Below, piece after piece: positions 52,996-63,629 of a DNA stretch of 64,000 bases (position 1 is the stretch's first letter; every line of letters begins with the position of its first letter). The notes below the pieces were generated by a model, which saw only the letters and a list, made by a program, of their open reading frames with translations, made no database searches and was not told where the DNA came from. The stretch is taken from NCBI GenBank assembly GCA_023362775.1, contig JALMGJ010000012.1, forward strand, positions 25,327,001 to 25,391,000, written 5' to 3'. The DNA is from Charina bottae (lineage: Eukaryota > Chordata > Lepidosauria > Squamata > Charinaidae). The position numbers and the translations under genes were made by a program.

Positions 52996-53832
52996 GACCT
53001 TGGGTCACCCAGGCTTGCCTTAAGAAAAATGGTCTTGGGTAGATGTCCCACCAGACCCTTTACCACAAAATGATGGACATGCTTGAGGGTTTATGCTAAG
53101 AAACAGGAATAATAAGGAATTAGTGATAGCTATTTTGTGGCCATGTTACGCTTTTCAAGCAAGAGCACTGATTTAAATTGACACAACTCTTTTTCACTTC
53201 TGCTGAAATGAATTCCCCATTTAAAAAAAAAAACTGCTCACAATTTGTCCCAATAATGTATTCCTAGAAACGTTCTGAACTGAATTTGACATCTAACATT
53301 CAGTTCAGTTTGGACTGGGCTATGACTAAGCAGGAAGAAAGTGAGTGAAGCACCAACAGATAATTTGGAAAAGCAGCAAAACAGTCCATCCCTAAAGTTT
53401 CTAGAATTTTATTAGAATTATAATTCCAGAAAAAGATGTACTGAAATCCCTATTCACAATCCCAAATAACCATGTGACGTTCTTTCTTATGCAAATGCCA
53501 AGAAGGATGCTTAGACGGGGCTAATCAAAGACACAGAATTAGTACTAAATTTAGTGATTCCTGGAAAAGATCCGTTGGAATCCGTGGGACTGGAGTTGCT
53601 CATTCCTAGTTAACTATGACAAAATCTGGAATCAACCCAGTGAATGTTGGGCTTGGAGAATTCTGGAATGCTCTGCATTGCTTGAATGTTGGCTAGGGAG
53701 AAGCAGTTGGACACAAGGTTAACACAGAGAAGACAGAATGATGTAGAAAACAATATTGGGAGGTAAGATAGAAAACTTTGTATGTGTATGAGGGAGAGGA
53801 AGAAAGAAAGAGAAAAAAGGAACAAAGTCAGA
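52996..53832. other. no recognisable feature
   Basis: Single-copy-looking sequence up to the BovB insertion. Confidence 0.45.
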
Positions 53833-54206
53833 AAACGTAAATTTTTTTGTTGTTGTTCAGTCGTTTAGTCATTTTCCCAGCATCAGGGTCTTTTCCAGTG
53901 AGTCTTCTCTTCGCATTAGATGGCCAAAGTATTTGAGCTTCAGCTTCAGCATCTGTCCTTCCAATGAGCAGTCAGGGTTGATTTCCTTTAGGATTGACTG
54001 GTTTGACCTCCTTGCAGTCCAAGGGACTCTCAAGAGTCTTCTCCAGCACCACAGTTCAAAAGCATCAATTCTTCGGCGCTCAGCCTTCCTTATGGTCCAA
54101 CTCTCACAGCCATACATTACTACTGGAAAAACCATAGCTTTAACTATACGGACCTTTGTCGGCAAGGTGATGTCTCTGCTTTTTAATATGCTGTCTAGGT
54201 TTGCCA

Positions 54207-54541
54207 AGGGGCGTGGTGGCTCAGCGGGTAAGACGCCAGGCTTGTTGATCGGAAGATTGCAAGTTCGGAGGTTCGAATCCCTAGCCCTGTGTGACGGAGT
54301 GAGCTCCTGCACTTGTCCCAGCTCTTGCCAACCTAGCAATTCGAAAGCATGCAAATGCAAGTAGATGAATAGGTACCACTTCGGTGGGTAGGTAACAGCG
54401 TTCCGTGCGCGTCATGCGGCCACATGACCGTGGAAGCGTCTTCGGACAACGCTGGCTCTTTGGCTAACAAACGGAGATGAGCACTGGCCCCTAGAGTTGG
54501 ACACGACTGCACAAATGTGCGGGGGGTACCTTTACCTTTAC
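54207..54541 (+). mobile_element. Sauria-type SINE inside BovB
   Basis: A complete copy with A box TGGCTCAGCGG and B box GGTTCGAATCC, ending in ACCTTT units, flanked by a perfect 12-bp duplication CTAGGTTTGCCA (54195-54206 and 54542-54553). It lies opposite to the BovB strand. Confidence 0.95.
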
Positions 54542-54780
54542 CTAGGTTTGCCATAGCTTTCCTCCCAAGGAGCAAGCGTCTTTTAATTTCATGGCTGCAG
54601 TCACCGTCTGCGGTGATCTTGGAGCCCAAGAAAATAAAATCTGTCACTGCTTCCATTTCTTCCCCTTCTATTTGCCAGGAAGTGATGGGACCAGATGCCA
54701 TGATCTGGGTTTTTTTAATGTTGAGTTTCAAGCCAGCTTTTGCACTCTCCTCTTTCACCCTCATCAAGAGGCTCTTTAGT

Positions 54781-55715
54781 ATTATGTATTATAAAACAAA
54801 GATTTAAACTTAAGATTGAATTTGATACAAATATATAAATAAATAAATAATATAATGTAAGGAAAGGAAAGGAAAGGAAAGGAAAGGGAGAAAAAGAATG
54901 ATAAATATATATAAAGTAAGAAGAAAAAGAAAGGATTAGGTTAGAAAGAAAAAGAGGATAGAAAGGGTGAAAAGGGAAAGAAAGATAGGAAAAGAAGATA
55001 GAGCAGAAGAGAAGAGAGAGAAGAGGTTAGAGAGAGAAAGAGGGAGTATGAGAGAAGATATTAGAGAGAATGAGAAGGTCAAATAAAAATAAAAAGAAGA
55101 AGAAGAAGAAGAAGAAGAAGAAGAAGAAGAAGAAGAAGAAGAAGAAGAAGAAGAAGAAGAAGAAGAAAGGAATGGATGAAAGGATAAAAGGAAGAATAAA
55201 AATGAAAGATAAAGGAAAGGAAAAAAGAGAGATGGGAGGGTTAGAAAGAGTGAGTAAGGTAAGTGAGAGAAGAGATTAAAGAGAGAGAGAGAGAGAGAGG
55301 GTTAAAAAAGAAGAAGGGAATGGATGAAAGAGAAAAGGAGTTAAAGGAAGAATCAAAAGGAAAGGAAAGGGAAAGGAATAGATAGAGAGAGAATAGGTTA
55401 GAAGAGATTGAAAGATAAAGGAGAGAAAAGATTAGAGACAAAAAAAGAAGGATACATTGTATTAAATATAATAAAAATAATTATATAAAATCAAATGTAA
55501 ATATATATACATAAATGTAACCATTGTTATGTGTTATATATGATAATTGTTATGTGTTATATGTTTTGTTTATGTTTTATGTTGAATGTAATAATAAAAA
55601 ATTATATCTGCAAAAAAAAAAAATTTGTACAGTAGTTAAATTTCACTGTCTAAACACAAATCACATAAAAGAAACTGCAATAAAACATTATTTGCCATTT
55701 AAATGAAAAAAAAAA
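54781..55715 (+). mobile_element. A-tailed retroposed segment inside BovB, origin unknown
   Basis: 935 bp flanked by a perfect 15-bp duplication AAGAGGCTCTTTAGT (54766-54780 and 55716-55730) and ending in a poly(A) of about 12 preceded by AATAAAACATT (55679). A second A12 run at 55613 suggests a transcript with two poly(A)-like stretches. The body is strongly purine-rich (54860-55450), including (GAA)24 at 55094-55168. Long duplication plus poly(A) points to L1-type retroposition rather than RTE. I do not recognise the source. Open frames here are artefacts of purine bias. Confidence 0.85.
55094..55168. repeat. (GAA)24 microsatellite
   Basis: About 75 bp of uninterrupted GAA units within the purine-rich insert. 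Confidence 0.95.
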
Positions 55716-55730
55716 AAGAGGCTCTTTAGT

Positions 55731-58087
55731 TCCTCTTCACTTTCTGCCATTAGGGTGGTATCGTCTGCATATCTGAGGTTGTTGATATTTCTCCCGGCAA
55801 TCTTAACTCCGTCTTGTAATTCATCCAGCCCGGCATTTCTCATGATGTACTCTGCATATAAGTTAAATAAGCAGGGTGATAATATACAGCCTTGTCGTAC
55901 TCCTTTCCCAATTTTGAACCAGTCGGTTGTTCCATGTCCGGTTCTAACTGTTGCTTCTTGACCCACATACAGGTTTCTCAGGAGACAGGTAAGGTGGTCT
56001 GGTACTCCCATCTCTTTAAGAATTTGCCACAGTTTGTTGTGATCCACACAATCAAAGGCTTTAGCGTAGTCAATGAAGCAGAAGTAGATGTTTTTCTGGA
56101 ACTCTCTTGCTTTTTCCATGATCCAGCGAATGTTGGCAATCTGATCTCTAGTTCCTCTGCCTCTTCGAAACCCAGCTTGCACTTCTGGTAGTTCTCGGTT
56201 CACATACTGCTGAAGCCTAGCTTGTAGGATTTTGAGCATAACCTTGCTAGCATGTGAAATGAGCGCAATTGTACGGTAGTTTGAACATTCTTTCGCATTG
56301 CCCTTCTTTGGAATTGGAACGTAAACTGACCTTTTCCAATCCTGTGGCCACTGTTGAATTTTCCAAATTTGTTGGCATATTGAGTGCAGCACTTTAACAG
56401 CATCATCTTTTAGGATTTTAAATAGCTCAGCTGGGATACTGTCTTCTCCGCTAGCTTTGTTGTTAGTAATGCTTCCTAAGGCCCACTTGACTTCACTCTC
56501 TAGGATGTCCGGCTCAAGGTCAGTGACCACACCATCGTATTTATCAGGGATATTAAGATCCTTCTTGTATAGTTCTTCTGTGTATTCTTGCCACCTCTTC
56601 TTAATCTCTTCTGCTTCTGTTAGGTCCCTGCCTTTTTTGTCCTTTATCATGCCCATCTTTGCACAAAACGTTCCCTTGATATCTCCGATTTTCTTGAAGA
56701 GATCTCTAGTCTTCCCCATTCTACTGTTTTCCTCGATTTCTTTGCATTGTTCATTTAAGAAGGCCTTCTTATCTCTCCTTGCTATTCTCTGGAAATCTGC
56801 ATTCAGTTGTTTATATCTTTCCCTTTCTCCCTTGCCTTTTGCTTCCCTTCTTTCCTCAGCTATTTGTAAAGCCTCATCGGTCAGCCACTTTGCTTTCTTG
56901 CATTTCTTTTTCTTTGGGATGGTTTTAGTTGCTGCCTCCTGTACAATGTTACGAACCTCCATCCATAGTTCTTCAGGCACTCTGTCTACCAGATCTAATC
57001 CTTTAAATCTATTCCTCACCTCCACTGTATATTCATAAGGGATATGATTTAGGTCATACCTGAGTGGTCTAGTGATTTTCTCTACGTTGTTCAATTTAAG
57101 CCTAAATTTTGCGATAAGAAGCTCATGATCTGAGCCACAGTCAGCTCCAGGTCTTGTTTTTGCTGATTGTATAGAGCTTCTCCATCTTTGGCTGCAAAGT
57201 ATATAATCAATCTGATTTCGGTATTGACCATCTGGTGATGTCCATGTGTAGAGTCGTCTCTTGTGTTGTTGGAAAAGAGTGTTTGCTATGACCAGCGTGT
57301 TCTCTTGACAAAACTCTATTAGCCTTTGCCCTGCTTCATTTTGTACTCCGAGGCCGAACTTGCCTGTTATTCCGGTTATTTTTTGACTTCCTACTTTAGC
57401 ATTCCAGTCCCCTATGATGAAAAGGACATCTTTTTTTGGTGTTAGTTCTAGAAGGTATTGTAGGTCTTCATAGAACCGGTCAACTTCAGCTTCTTCGGCA
57501 TCAGTGGCTGAGGCATAGACTTGGATCACTGTGATGTTGAATGGTTTGCCTTGGATTCGAACTGAAAGCATTCTGTCGTTTTTGAGGTTGTACCCCAGTA
57601 CTGCCTTTCCCACTCTTTTATTGACTATGAGAGCTACTCCATTTCTTCTAAGGGATTCTTGCCCACAGTAGTATATATAATGGTCTCCTGAATTAAATTC
57701 GCCCATTCCTGTCCATTTTAGTTCGCTGATTCCCAAGATGTCGATGTTTAATCTTGTCATCTCATGTTTGACCACCTCCAGCTTACCTTGATTCATAGAT
57801 CTTACATTCCAGGTTCCTATGCAATATTGTTCTTTACAGCATCGGAGTTTCCTTCCACTTCCAGACACATCCACAACTGAGCGTCCTTTCGGCTTTGGCC
57901 CAGCCGCTTCACTCTTTCTGGAGCTACTTGGAATTGCCCTCCGCTCTTCCCCAGTAGCATTTTGGACACCTTCCGACCTGAGGGGCTCATCTTCCGGCGT
58001 CATATCTTTTAGCCTTTTGATACTGTCCATGGGTTTTCTTGGCAAGGATACTGGAGTGGTTTGCCATTCCCTCCTCCAGTGGACCAC
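55731..58087 (-). pseudogene. BovB ORF, endonuclease and reverse transcriptase part
   Basis: About 786 codons uninterrupted from ATG at 58087. Residues about 85-330 are the APE-type endonuclease (WNVRS near 92; GDWNAKVG near 225; SDHELL near 317) and about 480-786 the reverse transcriptase (RYADD near 773). The frame loses its continuation where the 935-bp insert begins. The C-terminal pieces lie at 54554-54765 and 53869-54194. It could be classed as recently disabled, since no stop is present in this part. Confidence 0.93.
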
Positions 58088-58198
58088 GTTTTGTCAGAAC
58101 TCTCCGTCATGACCTGTTCTTGTTGACCTGACTTCATTGAGTTACGCAAGCCCCTTCACCACGACAAGGCAGTGATCCATGAAGGGGAAACGTAAATT

Positions 58199-58717
58199 AC
58201 AGGAAAGTAAACCAGGGAGGCTTCTTGTTTCATTTTAAAGGCAAGGAAGAAATATCTGCTTACCAAATTTTATAAAACTGCTTTGGTACAGTCCAGCCGC
58301 AACGAAGCAAAGTTAACAGTCAACCACTTTATTTTAGCTGTATCTTGAAACTCCATCTTTGAGAATGTTAATGAAAAGCAAACCGAGGGGGTTATGTGGT
58401 AGATTTGGAATACAGTTTGTGGAGAATTAACTCTTCTCTCCATAATTTTTCTCTGTTGCAAATCTCCACAAGCTCCTATGTATCCTCCCACCTTGTTTCT
58501 TACTATTGTTAACAGCTTTGAAGTGGGAAACTTTAGTGAGGCAAATATAGCAAATAATGCCTTCTGGCTGTATTTTGATCATTCATGTCAGGAGATGGAA
58601 GCCTGTAGCTGCCTTGGCTGACACACAAACATACACACCCCTCAGGCATGGGAAATCATAAGCATGTGAATTGGGCACTGGATTTGCTCATTGCATGAAA
58701 CCATGATTTGTTTAATC
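58199..58717. other. no recognisable feature
   Basis: Single-copy-looking sequence following the BovB insertion. Confidence 0.4.
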
Positions 58718-58811
58718 CAGTGTTTTTTCAAACTTGGCAACTTTAAGGTGTTGGGGAATTCTGGGAGTTGAAGTCCACTCATCTTAAAGTTGCCAAGTTT
58801 GAAAAACACTG
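58718..58811. mobile_element. hAT-type foldback MITE, family 3
   Basis: CAGTGTTTTTTCAAACTTGG and its mirror, ending AAAAACACTG, 94 bp. The flanking 8-mers match poorly (GTTTAATC, GTCTAAGT), so this is an older copy. Confidence 0.8.
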
Positions 58812-58932
58812 GTCTAAGTTATCTAGATAATGAACTGCCTGCATGAGAGGGGTTATACGTCACAAGGACTGGTAAAACTCTGTTTGGTAAAAACATGGTG
58901 AGCCTGAAAGCTTTAAACTGAAGCCTGTAGGG

Positions 58933-59242
58933 CAGCCTTTCTCAACGTTTTGACCCTGGAGGAACCCTTGAAATATTGTTCAGGCCTCGGGGAACCCCTG
59001 CACATTCAGGCTCAAATATAGGCCAGAAGTTACCAAATTCTTATCGTCGTTTCATGTGTAGGCCTGTATAGCTGCGTTAACAGTGTTCTTAAACAAAGAA
59101 TAAAGAATGAAACTTACCTCTTTAATGTGAAGTTGCCCGAATTCGAAATAATTTTTTAAAATAAATTGTGATCTTCCAGGGAACCCCTAGTGACCTCTTG
59201 CGGAACCCTAGGGTGCCACAGAACCCTGGTTGAGAAACCCTG
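58933..59242. mobile_element. hAT-type MITE, CAGCCTTTCTCAACG family
   Basis: 310 bp, left end CAGCCTTTCTCAACG, right end GGTTGAGAAACCCTG, with a perfect 8-bp duplication CTGTAGGG (58925-58932 and 59243-59250). The interior is AT-rich and non-coding. The outermost bases are related to family 3. Confidence 0.88.
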
Positions 59243-59508
59243 CTGTAGGGAATGGAAATGGAAAGCATTGAAATAAGGACCATTGTAGAAAGTGGGAGCA
59301 TTGATGAAATGGGGCTCATGAAAACCACTGAATACAAAATCAGAAAGAACATTGCTTCATACAATTCATGGCTTCCCTTGTGTATATATTAATGTTCTGA
59401 GTGTGGAAATACTGTAAACAAGAGTTTCAATTCTAAGTACAGAAAGAGAAATATGATTCAAAAGGTATGAAAGAGATCAGGTGGGATGACTTCCAGGACA
59501 GAAATATA

Positions 59509-59902
59509 TAGGCTGACCATACGTCCCATTTTGAACAGGACAGTCCCGTTTTTTAAGCATTTTTCAACCATCCCGTCATTTTGATAAAAATCTCAATTTT
59601 GCCCCATTTTTTAAACCAGGCGGGAATGGTGCGGAAGTAGAATCTGAGCCGGAGCTGCTGATTGGAGGCAGCCCAGAAGAGGAAGCCCTCCTGCCTATCA
59701 GTGCGCGGCAAAGGAGGGTGGGGTTTGCAGGCAGGAGCCAATTGCGTGGACCAGGGGCAGGGTTTGCAGGCAGGAGCCAATCGCGTGGACTGGGGGGCGG
59801 GGACCCCCGTCTTTTTAATGAATATGGAATATTACATAAGACCCTGTCCCGTTTTGCCATCCCAATGTCCCGTTTTTGTCTCAAGGAAATATGGTCAGAC
59901 TA
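59509..59902. mobile_element. hAT-type MITE, TAGGCTGACCATA family, carrying family 2 units
   Basis: TAGGCTGACCATA at the left and TATGGTCAGACTA at the right (12 of 13 paired), with a perfect 8-bp duplication GAAATATA (59501-59508 and 59903-59910). Inside, 59713-59805 contains two or three of the GGTTTGCAGG..GGAGCCAAT units characteristic of hAT family 2, without family 2 termini on the left. Confidence 0.83.
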
Positions 59903-59924
59903 GAAATATAGCAATTGAGGAATA

Positions 59925-60000
59925 CAATTTGTTCATAGAGTTGGAAGGGCCATGCAGGCCATGGAGTCCAATCTCCTACTCAGTGCAGGAATCCAAGTTA
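59925..60000 (-). mobile_element. CR1 3' end fragment
   Basis: TTCATAGAGTTGGAAGGGCC, ATGGAGTCCAATCTCCTACT and TCAGTGCAGGAATCC match the reverse of the CR1 3' end at 17340-17395. Confidence 0.7.
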
Positions 60001-60013
60001 AAATATCCCAACT

Positions 60014-60207
60014 AGAAGGGGCATCTGCTTGGGTGGGGATCAAAAAAGTGAAGATGGAGGCTGCAGCTGTGTGATTAAAACCCTGCCCCTTTTTATGGCA
60101 TCATGAAGGGCATGGTTTTGGTCACGTGGTCACATGGTCACATGGTCACAGTCACCTTCTTGACTTTTTAGACACAGGCACTCCCCACGGACACCCCTGC
60201 CAGACTG
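60014..60207. repeat. inverted-repeat element related to 21694-21865
   Basis: GATCAAAAAAGTGAAGATGG against CTTCTTGACTTTTTAGAC, with GGACACCCCTGCC at the right end, and a (TCACATGG)3-like run at about 60122-60150. Confidence 0.5.
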
Positions 60208-60717
60208 ATGCCTGTCTAGTCTCCAAGTGAACACATCCTACAATCCCATATCAAGCTTCCATGAAAGTAAATTTAATTCAGTTCAGTGGGACTTGCTTCT
60301 GAATGATGTATGAGTTGAGATTATTTCTGTGTCTCGGTTCTCTTTTCCTAGTTTGAGCATTTGAACTTGACTTGTGGGGAGGGTCTATTTTAGAGTTTTT
60401 CCAACTTTTGCAGAAAATTTATATTATTCCAAGAGAGCTCATTGAGTTTAATATTGAAGTAAAAAGAGGGGAATCTATTGCAAAACTCTACTTGGCTATG
60501 AACCTCCCAGATGATCTGGGGCAGACAGAATCTCTTCCTCTAACGCTATTTCATAGGATTGTTGTCAGAAAGATGGTAGAATTCTGTTTGGTATTCTGAG
60601 TTCATCTTAGGAGCGGGGGCATGTAAATAAATAAATGTCACAAAGTGTTAACAGTGGGTGACAGATTGTCCTTCTTTTAAGAAACGACTGCCAGTAAGGG
60701 GGCAATACAGTATACAG
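60208..60717. other. no recognisable feature
   Basis: Single-copy-looking sequence. Confidence 0.4.
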
Positions 60718-60788
60718 CAGTGTTTCTCAACCTTGGGAACTTTAAGATGTGTGGACTTCAACTCCCAGAATTCCCCGGCCAGCATGGC
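60718..60788. repeat. hAT family 3, half element
   Basis: CAGTGTTTCTCAACCTTGGG, GATGTGTGGACTTCAACTCC and CCCCGGCCAGCATGG. One arm only. Confidence 0.75.
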
Positions 60789-61130
60789 ACAGAGCAGCAA
60801 AAAGGGTCTGCGCATGTCTGCCTTCTTTCAGTGATCTCGCTTGTTAAAATGGCCATCAAAAGTAGGATTTTTTTATAAAACTTTAAATGCTTAATCTTTG
60901 TTTATTTTTTTCTTTCAGGTCTTTATTTGTAAGAAATATGTATACATTAAATAATAGAAACACACATAAAACACGGTTATGTATTGATCGATGGACAAAA
61001 ATGAAGTGACCAGAGGCTCGTAGGAACCTAACCCCTAGGAGCAACGGTATTAGTATTTTCTAATTCAGTATTCACAGCAATTTTATAGAACCTAACTACA
61101 GCGAATAACAAGAATTTACTGTATCAAATG
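60789..61130. other. no recognisable feature
   Basis: AT-rich single-copy-looking sequence. Confidence 0.4.
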
Positions 61131-61575
61131 TCAGTTTGGTCTAGTGGTTAAGACAACAGGCTAGAAACCAGGAGGCTGACAGTTCTAGTCCTGCCTTAGG
61201 CCTGAAAGCCGGCTGGGTGGCCTTGGGCCAGTCCCTGTCTCTCAGCCCTAGGAAGGAGCCAATGGCAAACCAGGAGACTGAGAGTTCTAGTCCCGCCTTA
61301 GGCATGAAAGCCGGCTGGGTGACCTTGGGCCAGTCCCGGTCTCTCAGCCCTAGGAAGGAGCCAATGGGAAACCAGGAGACTGAGAGTTCTAGTCCCACCT
61401 TAGGTCTGAAAGCCGGCTGAGTGACCTTGGGCCAGTCACTCTCTCTCAGCCCAACTCACCTCACAGGGTTGTTGTTGTGGGGAAAATAGGAGGAAGAAGG
61501 AGTATTAGGTATGTTCACCGTCTTGAGTTATTTATAAAATAATAAAGGCGGGATAAAAATAAATAAGTAATTTTT
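61131..61575 (+). mobile_element. tRNA-derived SINE with L2-like tail and a 3-unit array
   Basis: Head AGTTTGGTCTAGTGGTTAAG with A-box-like TGGTCTAGTGG and B-box-like GTTCTAGTCC. Three units with CTTGGGCCAGTC at 61214, 61317 and 61419. The tail has CTCACAGGGTTGTTG, GTATTAGGTATGTTCACCG and an AAATAAATAA end. This is the complete sense copy of the arrangement seen reversed at 27975-28612. Confidence 0.85.
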
Positions 61576-62723
61576 TAAAACTCCCCGCTCAATGTAGGTT
61601 TATTAGTGTGGCATATGAAACAAATGCACTTATGGAATAGTTCCTAGCTGAACTTTGTTGATACCAAAAAGTTCAACCTACTTATTACTTAGGTAGCAAA
61701 TTCAGTCTTCTTCTAGGCTGCCTCCTTGTGGTCAGTGTTTCCTTTTGAAAACTAAATTGGATAATAATCAGTAGGTCTACCATCCCTTCCTAAGTTATGA
61801 TAGAGCTATTGAAGACTGCATTTTGGGTTGGAGGTACTGGGGGACAGAGGCAAGAGAACTGTTTGGCCTCAGCCCTGAATTCAGATAGGACTCCAAATGT
61901 GGGTAGTTGCTACCTTTTTTTAAATTGTAAAAATGTTTGAATCATGTCTCACTCAGTGTTTTATAGGTTGCCTGTTTTATTTTTATTACACTTAGGGGCT
62001 CAAAAGCTGGAAGTAGCCCAAGCCTTGCTCAAGGGTTGGGAGGACTGGCAACACACAGTTAAACTTTTAACGGAGCAATAATGCAGGCATATTAAAGTCT
62101 AGTACTCCCTCTTGAGTATTATTTTAAAATGTTAGCAACCAGCGAAGATTTATAAATGAAGGCCTTCCGGTCGTCAAAGGCTGATTACAGAGGCAATTCA
62201 CATAATTCTAGGTTTGCAAGGAACTTATGGTCTGGCGAAGATTTTCATGTGATACCATAGGGGGATTTCCAAGTATGGTTCCTTCAATGCTATTTTTAAA
62301 TGGTCTTTTTTGCACTGAGGAAGATATCTGACTCAAGGCCTTAAATGGCCCCTTCTAAGATTCTGTGATTCCTCATTTTAAACAGAAGAACCAGCCATGA
62401 TTGTGTTCGGTGTTAGCTGAAAGGCAATAGTTCCTTTGCCACACAAGGAGCATATAGAACTTAAATCTGCTTAGAAACAGTCCAGGCTAGGTAGGAAACA
62501 TGCCCAATTCAGAAGAAAGAAGAAAACATCCAACCACAATCTGTGAGTCAGAGCACTGTGCGTAATGAACAAACGCAAGTTATAGGTCAGTCGCCTTCTC
62601 TACTAAACAGGCAAGTTCCAAAATATCTCCCTCCTGAGATTCCCTTCAGAGAGTTGGTGCTTTTGAATGAAGATGTGGAATCCATAAGAGCACCGTGCAT
62701 AGAAAATAATTTATCAGAGCAAT
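61576..62723. other. single-copy-looking DNA, candidate conserved non-coding stretch at 62115-62290
   Basis: No clear repeats, apart from a possible CR1 3' tip at about 62330-62376 (CCCCTTCTAAGATTCTGTGA). 62115-62290 lacks open frames and contains motif-dense sequence (AGCGAAGATTTATAAATGAA, GCCTTCCGGTCGTCAAAGGC). The frame at 62543-62803 runs into the next MITE and has no support. Confidence 0.4.
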
Positions 62724-62725
62724 TA

Positions 62726-62954
62726 CAGGTAGTCCTCGCTTGGCAACTACCTCGTACAGTGACAGTTCACACTTACGACAGTGATGAAAAAGTAACTTTG
62801 TGACCGATTCTTGCATTTATGACCTTTGCAGGTCTGTAAAGCAAAGGAAAGCTGAAGGAAGATCATAAGCACAGTCAAGGTTTCACTTAGCAACCGCTTC
62901 ACTTAATGACTGAGTTGCCAGTCCCAATTGTGGTAGTGAAACGAGGACTACCTC
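62726..62954. mobile_element. TA-flanked MITE (CAGGTAGTCCTC family)
   Basis: CAGGTAGTCCTCGCTTGGC at the left and ACGAGGACTACCTC at the right, TA at 62724-62725 and 62955-62956. The interior resembles the 39707 copy. Confidence 0.87.
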
Positions 62955-63278
62955 TACTACGTTAATTTTTTTTCTTTTTGACACTCTGGCTTTCTGCATG
63001 CAGGGGCAGTTGTTTTGGAGAGAACTGCACCCATAACTTTGCAGCCTGACAGGCTAACCCAGGCAATGCATTTCATCTCCTGATTGTATGGCTAACTTCA
63101 CTTGCATTTATTCTCCTCTCCACCCATCTCTAGATGACATTGTGCCACTTAATGCATCATATAAGAGATTAGGATTTCTAACAATTGGAATAAAAAATCT
63201 GTCTGGAAAGGTGTAGAGTGGAGACATCTGTGTAAAGAGGTAGAGTCCAAACTGGAGTCAAGACAAAGCTTAACAGTA

Positions 63279-63627
63279 CAGGTAGTCCTTGCTTAACAGT
63301 GGTAATTAGCACTGGAAATTCCGTCGCTAAGCAATGCGGTTATAAAGCGTGATGTCACATGACCACGCTGCTTAGTGACAGCGGTTCCAGCAGTCCCTGG
63401 TTACTGTCATTAAGCAAGGACGTCATGTGACCATGACTTCCAACTTCCTGCTGGCTTCCCCATTGACTTTGCTTGTGGGAATCCAGCAGGGAAGGTCACG
63501 AATCACAATGACCGCAGGGCGCTGCAATGGCTGGAACTTCGAGGACCAGTCATAAGTACCACTTGTTCAGTGCCATCGCAAGTTCGAACAGCCGTTGAAC
63601 GAGTGGTCATTAAGCAAGGACCACCTG
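63279..63627. mobile_element. TA-flanked MITE (CAGGTAGTCCTC family)
   Basis: CAGGTAGTCCTTGCTTAAC at the left and GCAAGGACCACCTG at the right, TA at 63277-63278 and 63628-63629. The middle is more diverged than in the other copies. Confidence 0.86.
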
Positions 63628-63629
63628 TA

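Larger units (their letters stand above)
53844..58187 (-). mobile_element. BovB (RTE clade) LINE, near full length, with two nested insertions
   Basis: Flanked by an 11-bp duplication AAACGTAAATT (53833-53843 and 58188-58198). From the 5' end (58187) it has the BovB leader, an open frame of about 790 codons with endonuclease motifs (IGTWNVRSMNQGKLE, IIGDWNAKVG, GSDHELLIAK) and the reverse transcriptase through YADDTTLMAES, then the post-RT region FELWCWRRLLRVPWTARRSN and a 3' end reading ACTAAACGACTGAACAACAA. The frame is interrupted by an A-tailed insertion (54781-55715) and a Sauria SINE (54207-54541). About 130-150 nt before the 3' end appear deleted, joining LGK directly to the tail. BovB is the probable source of machinery for Sauria SINEs. 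Confidence 0.95.

Noticed and set aside
55070..55279. Lysine-rich protein frame
   Set aside because: Product of the (GAA)n purine tract.
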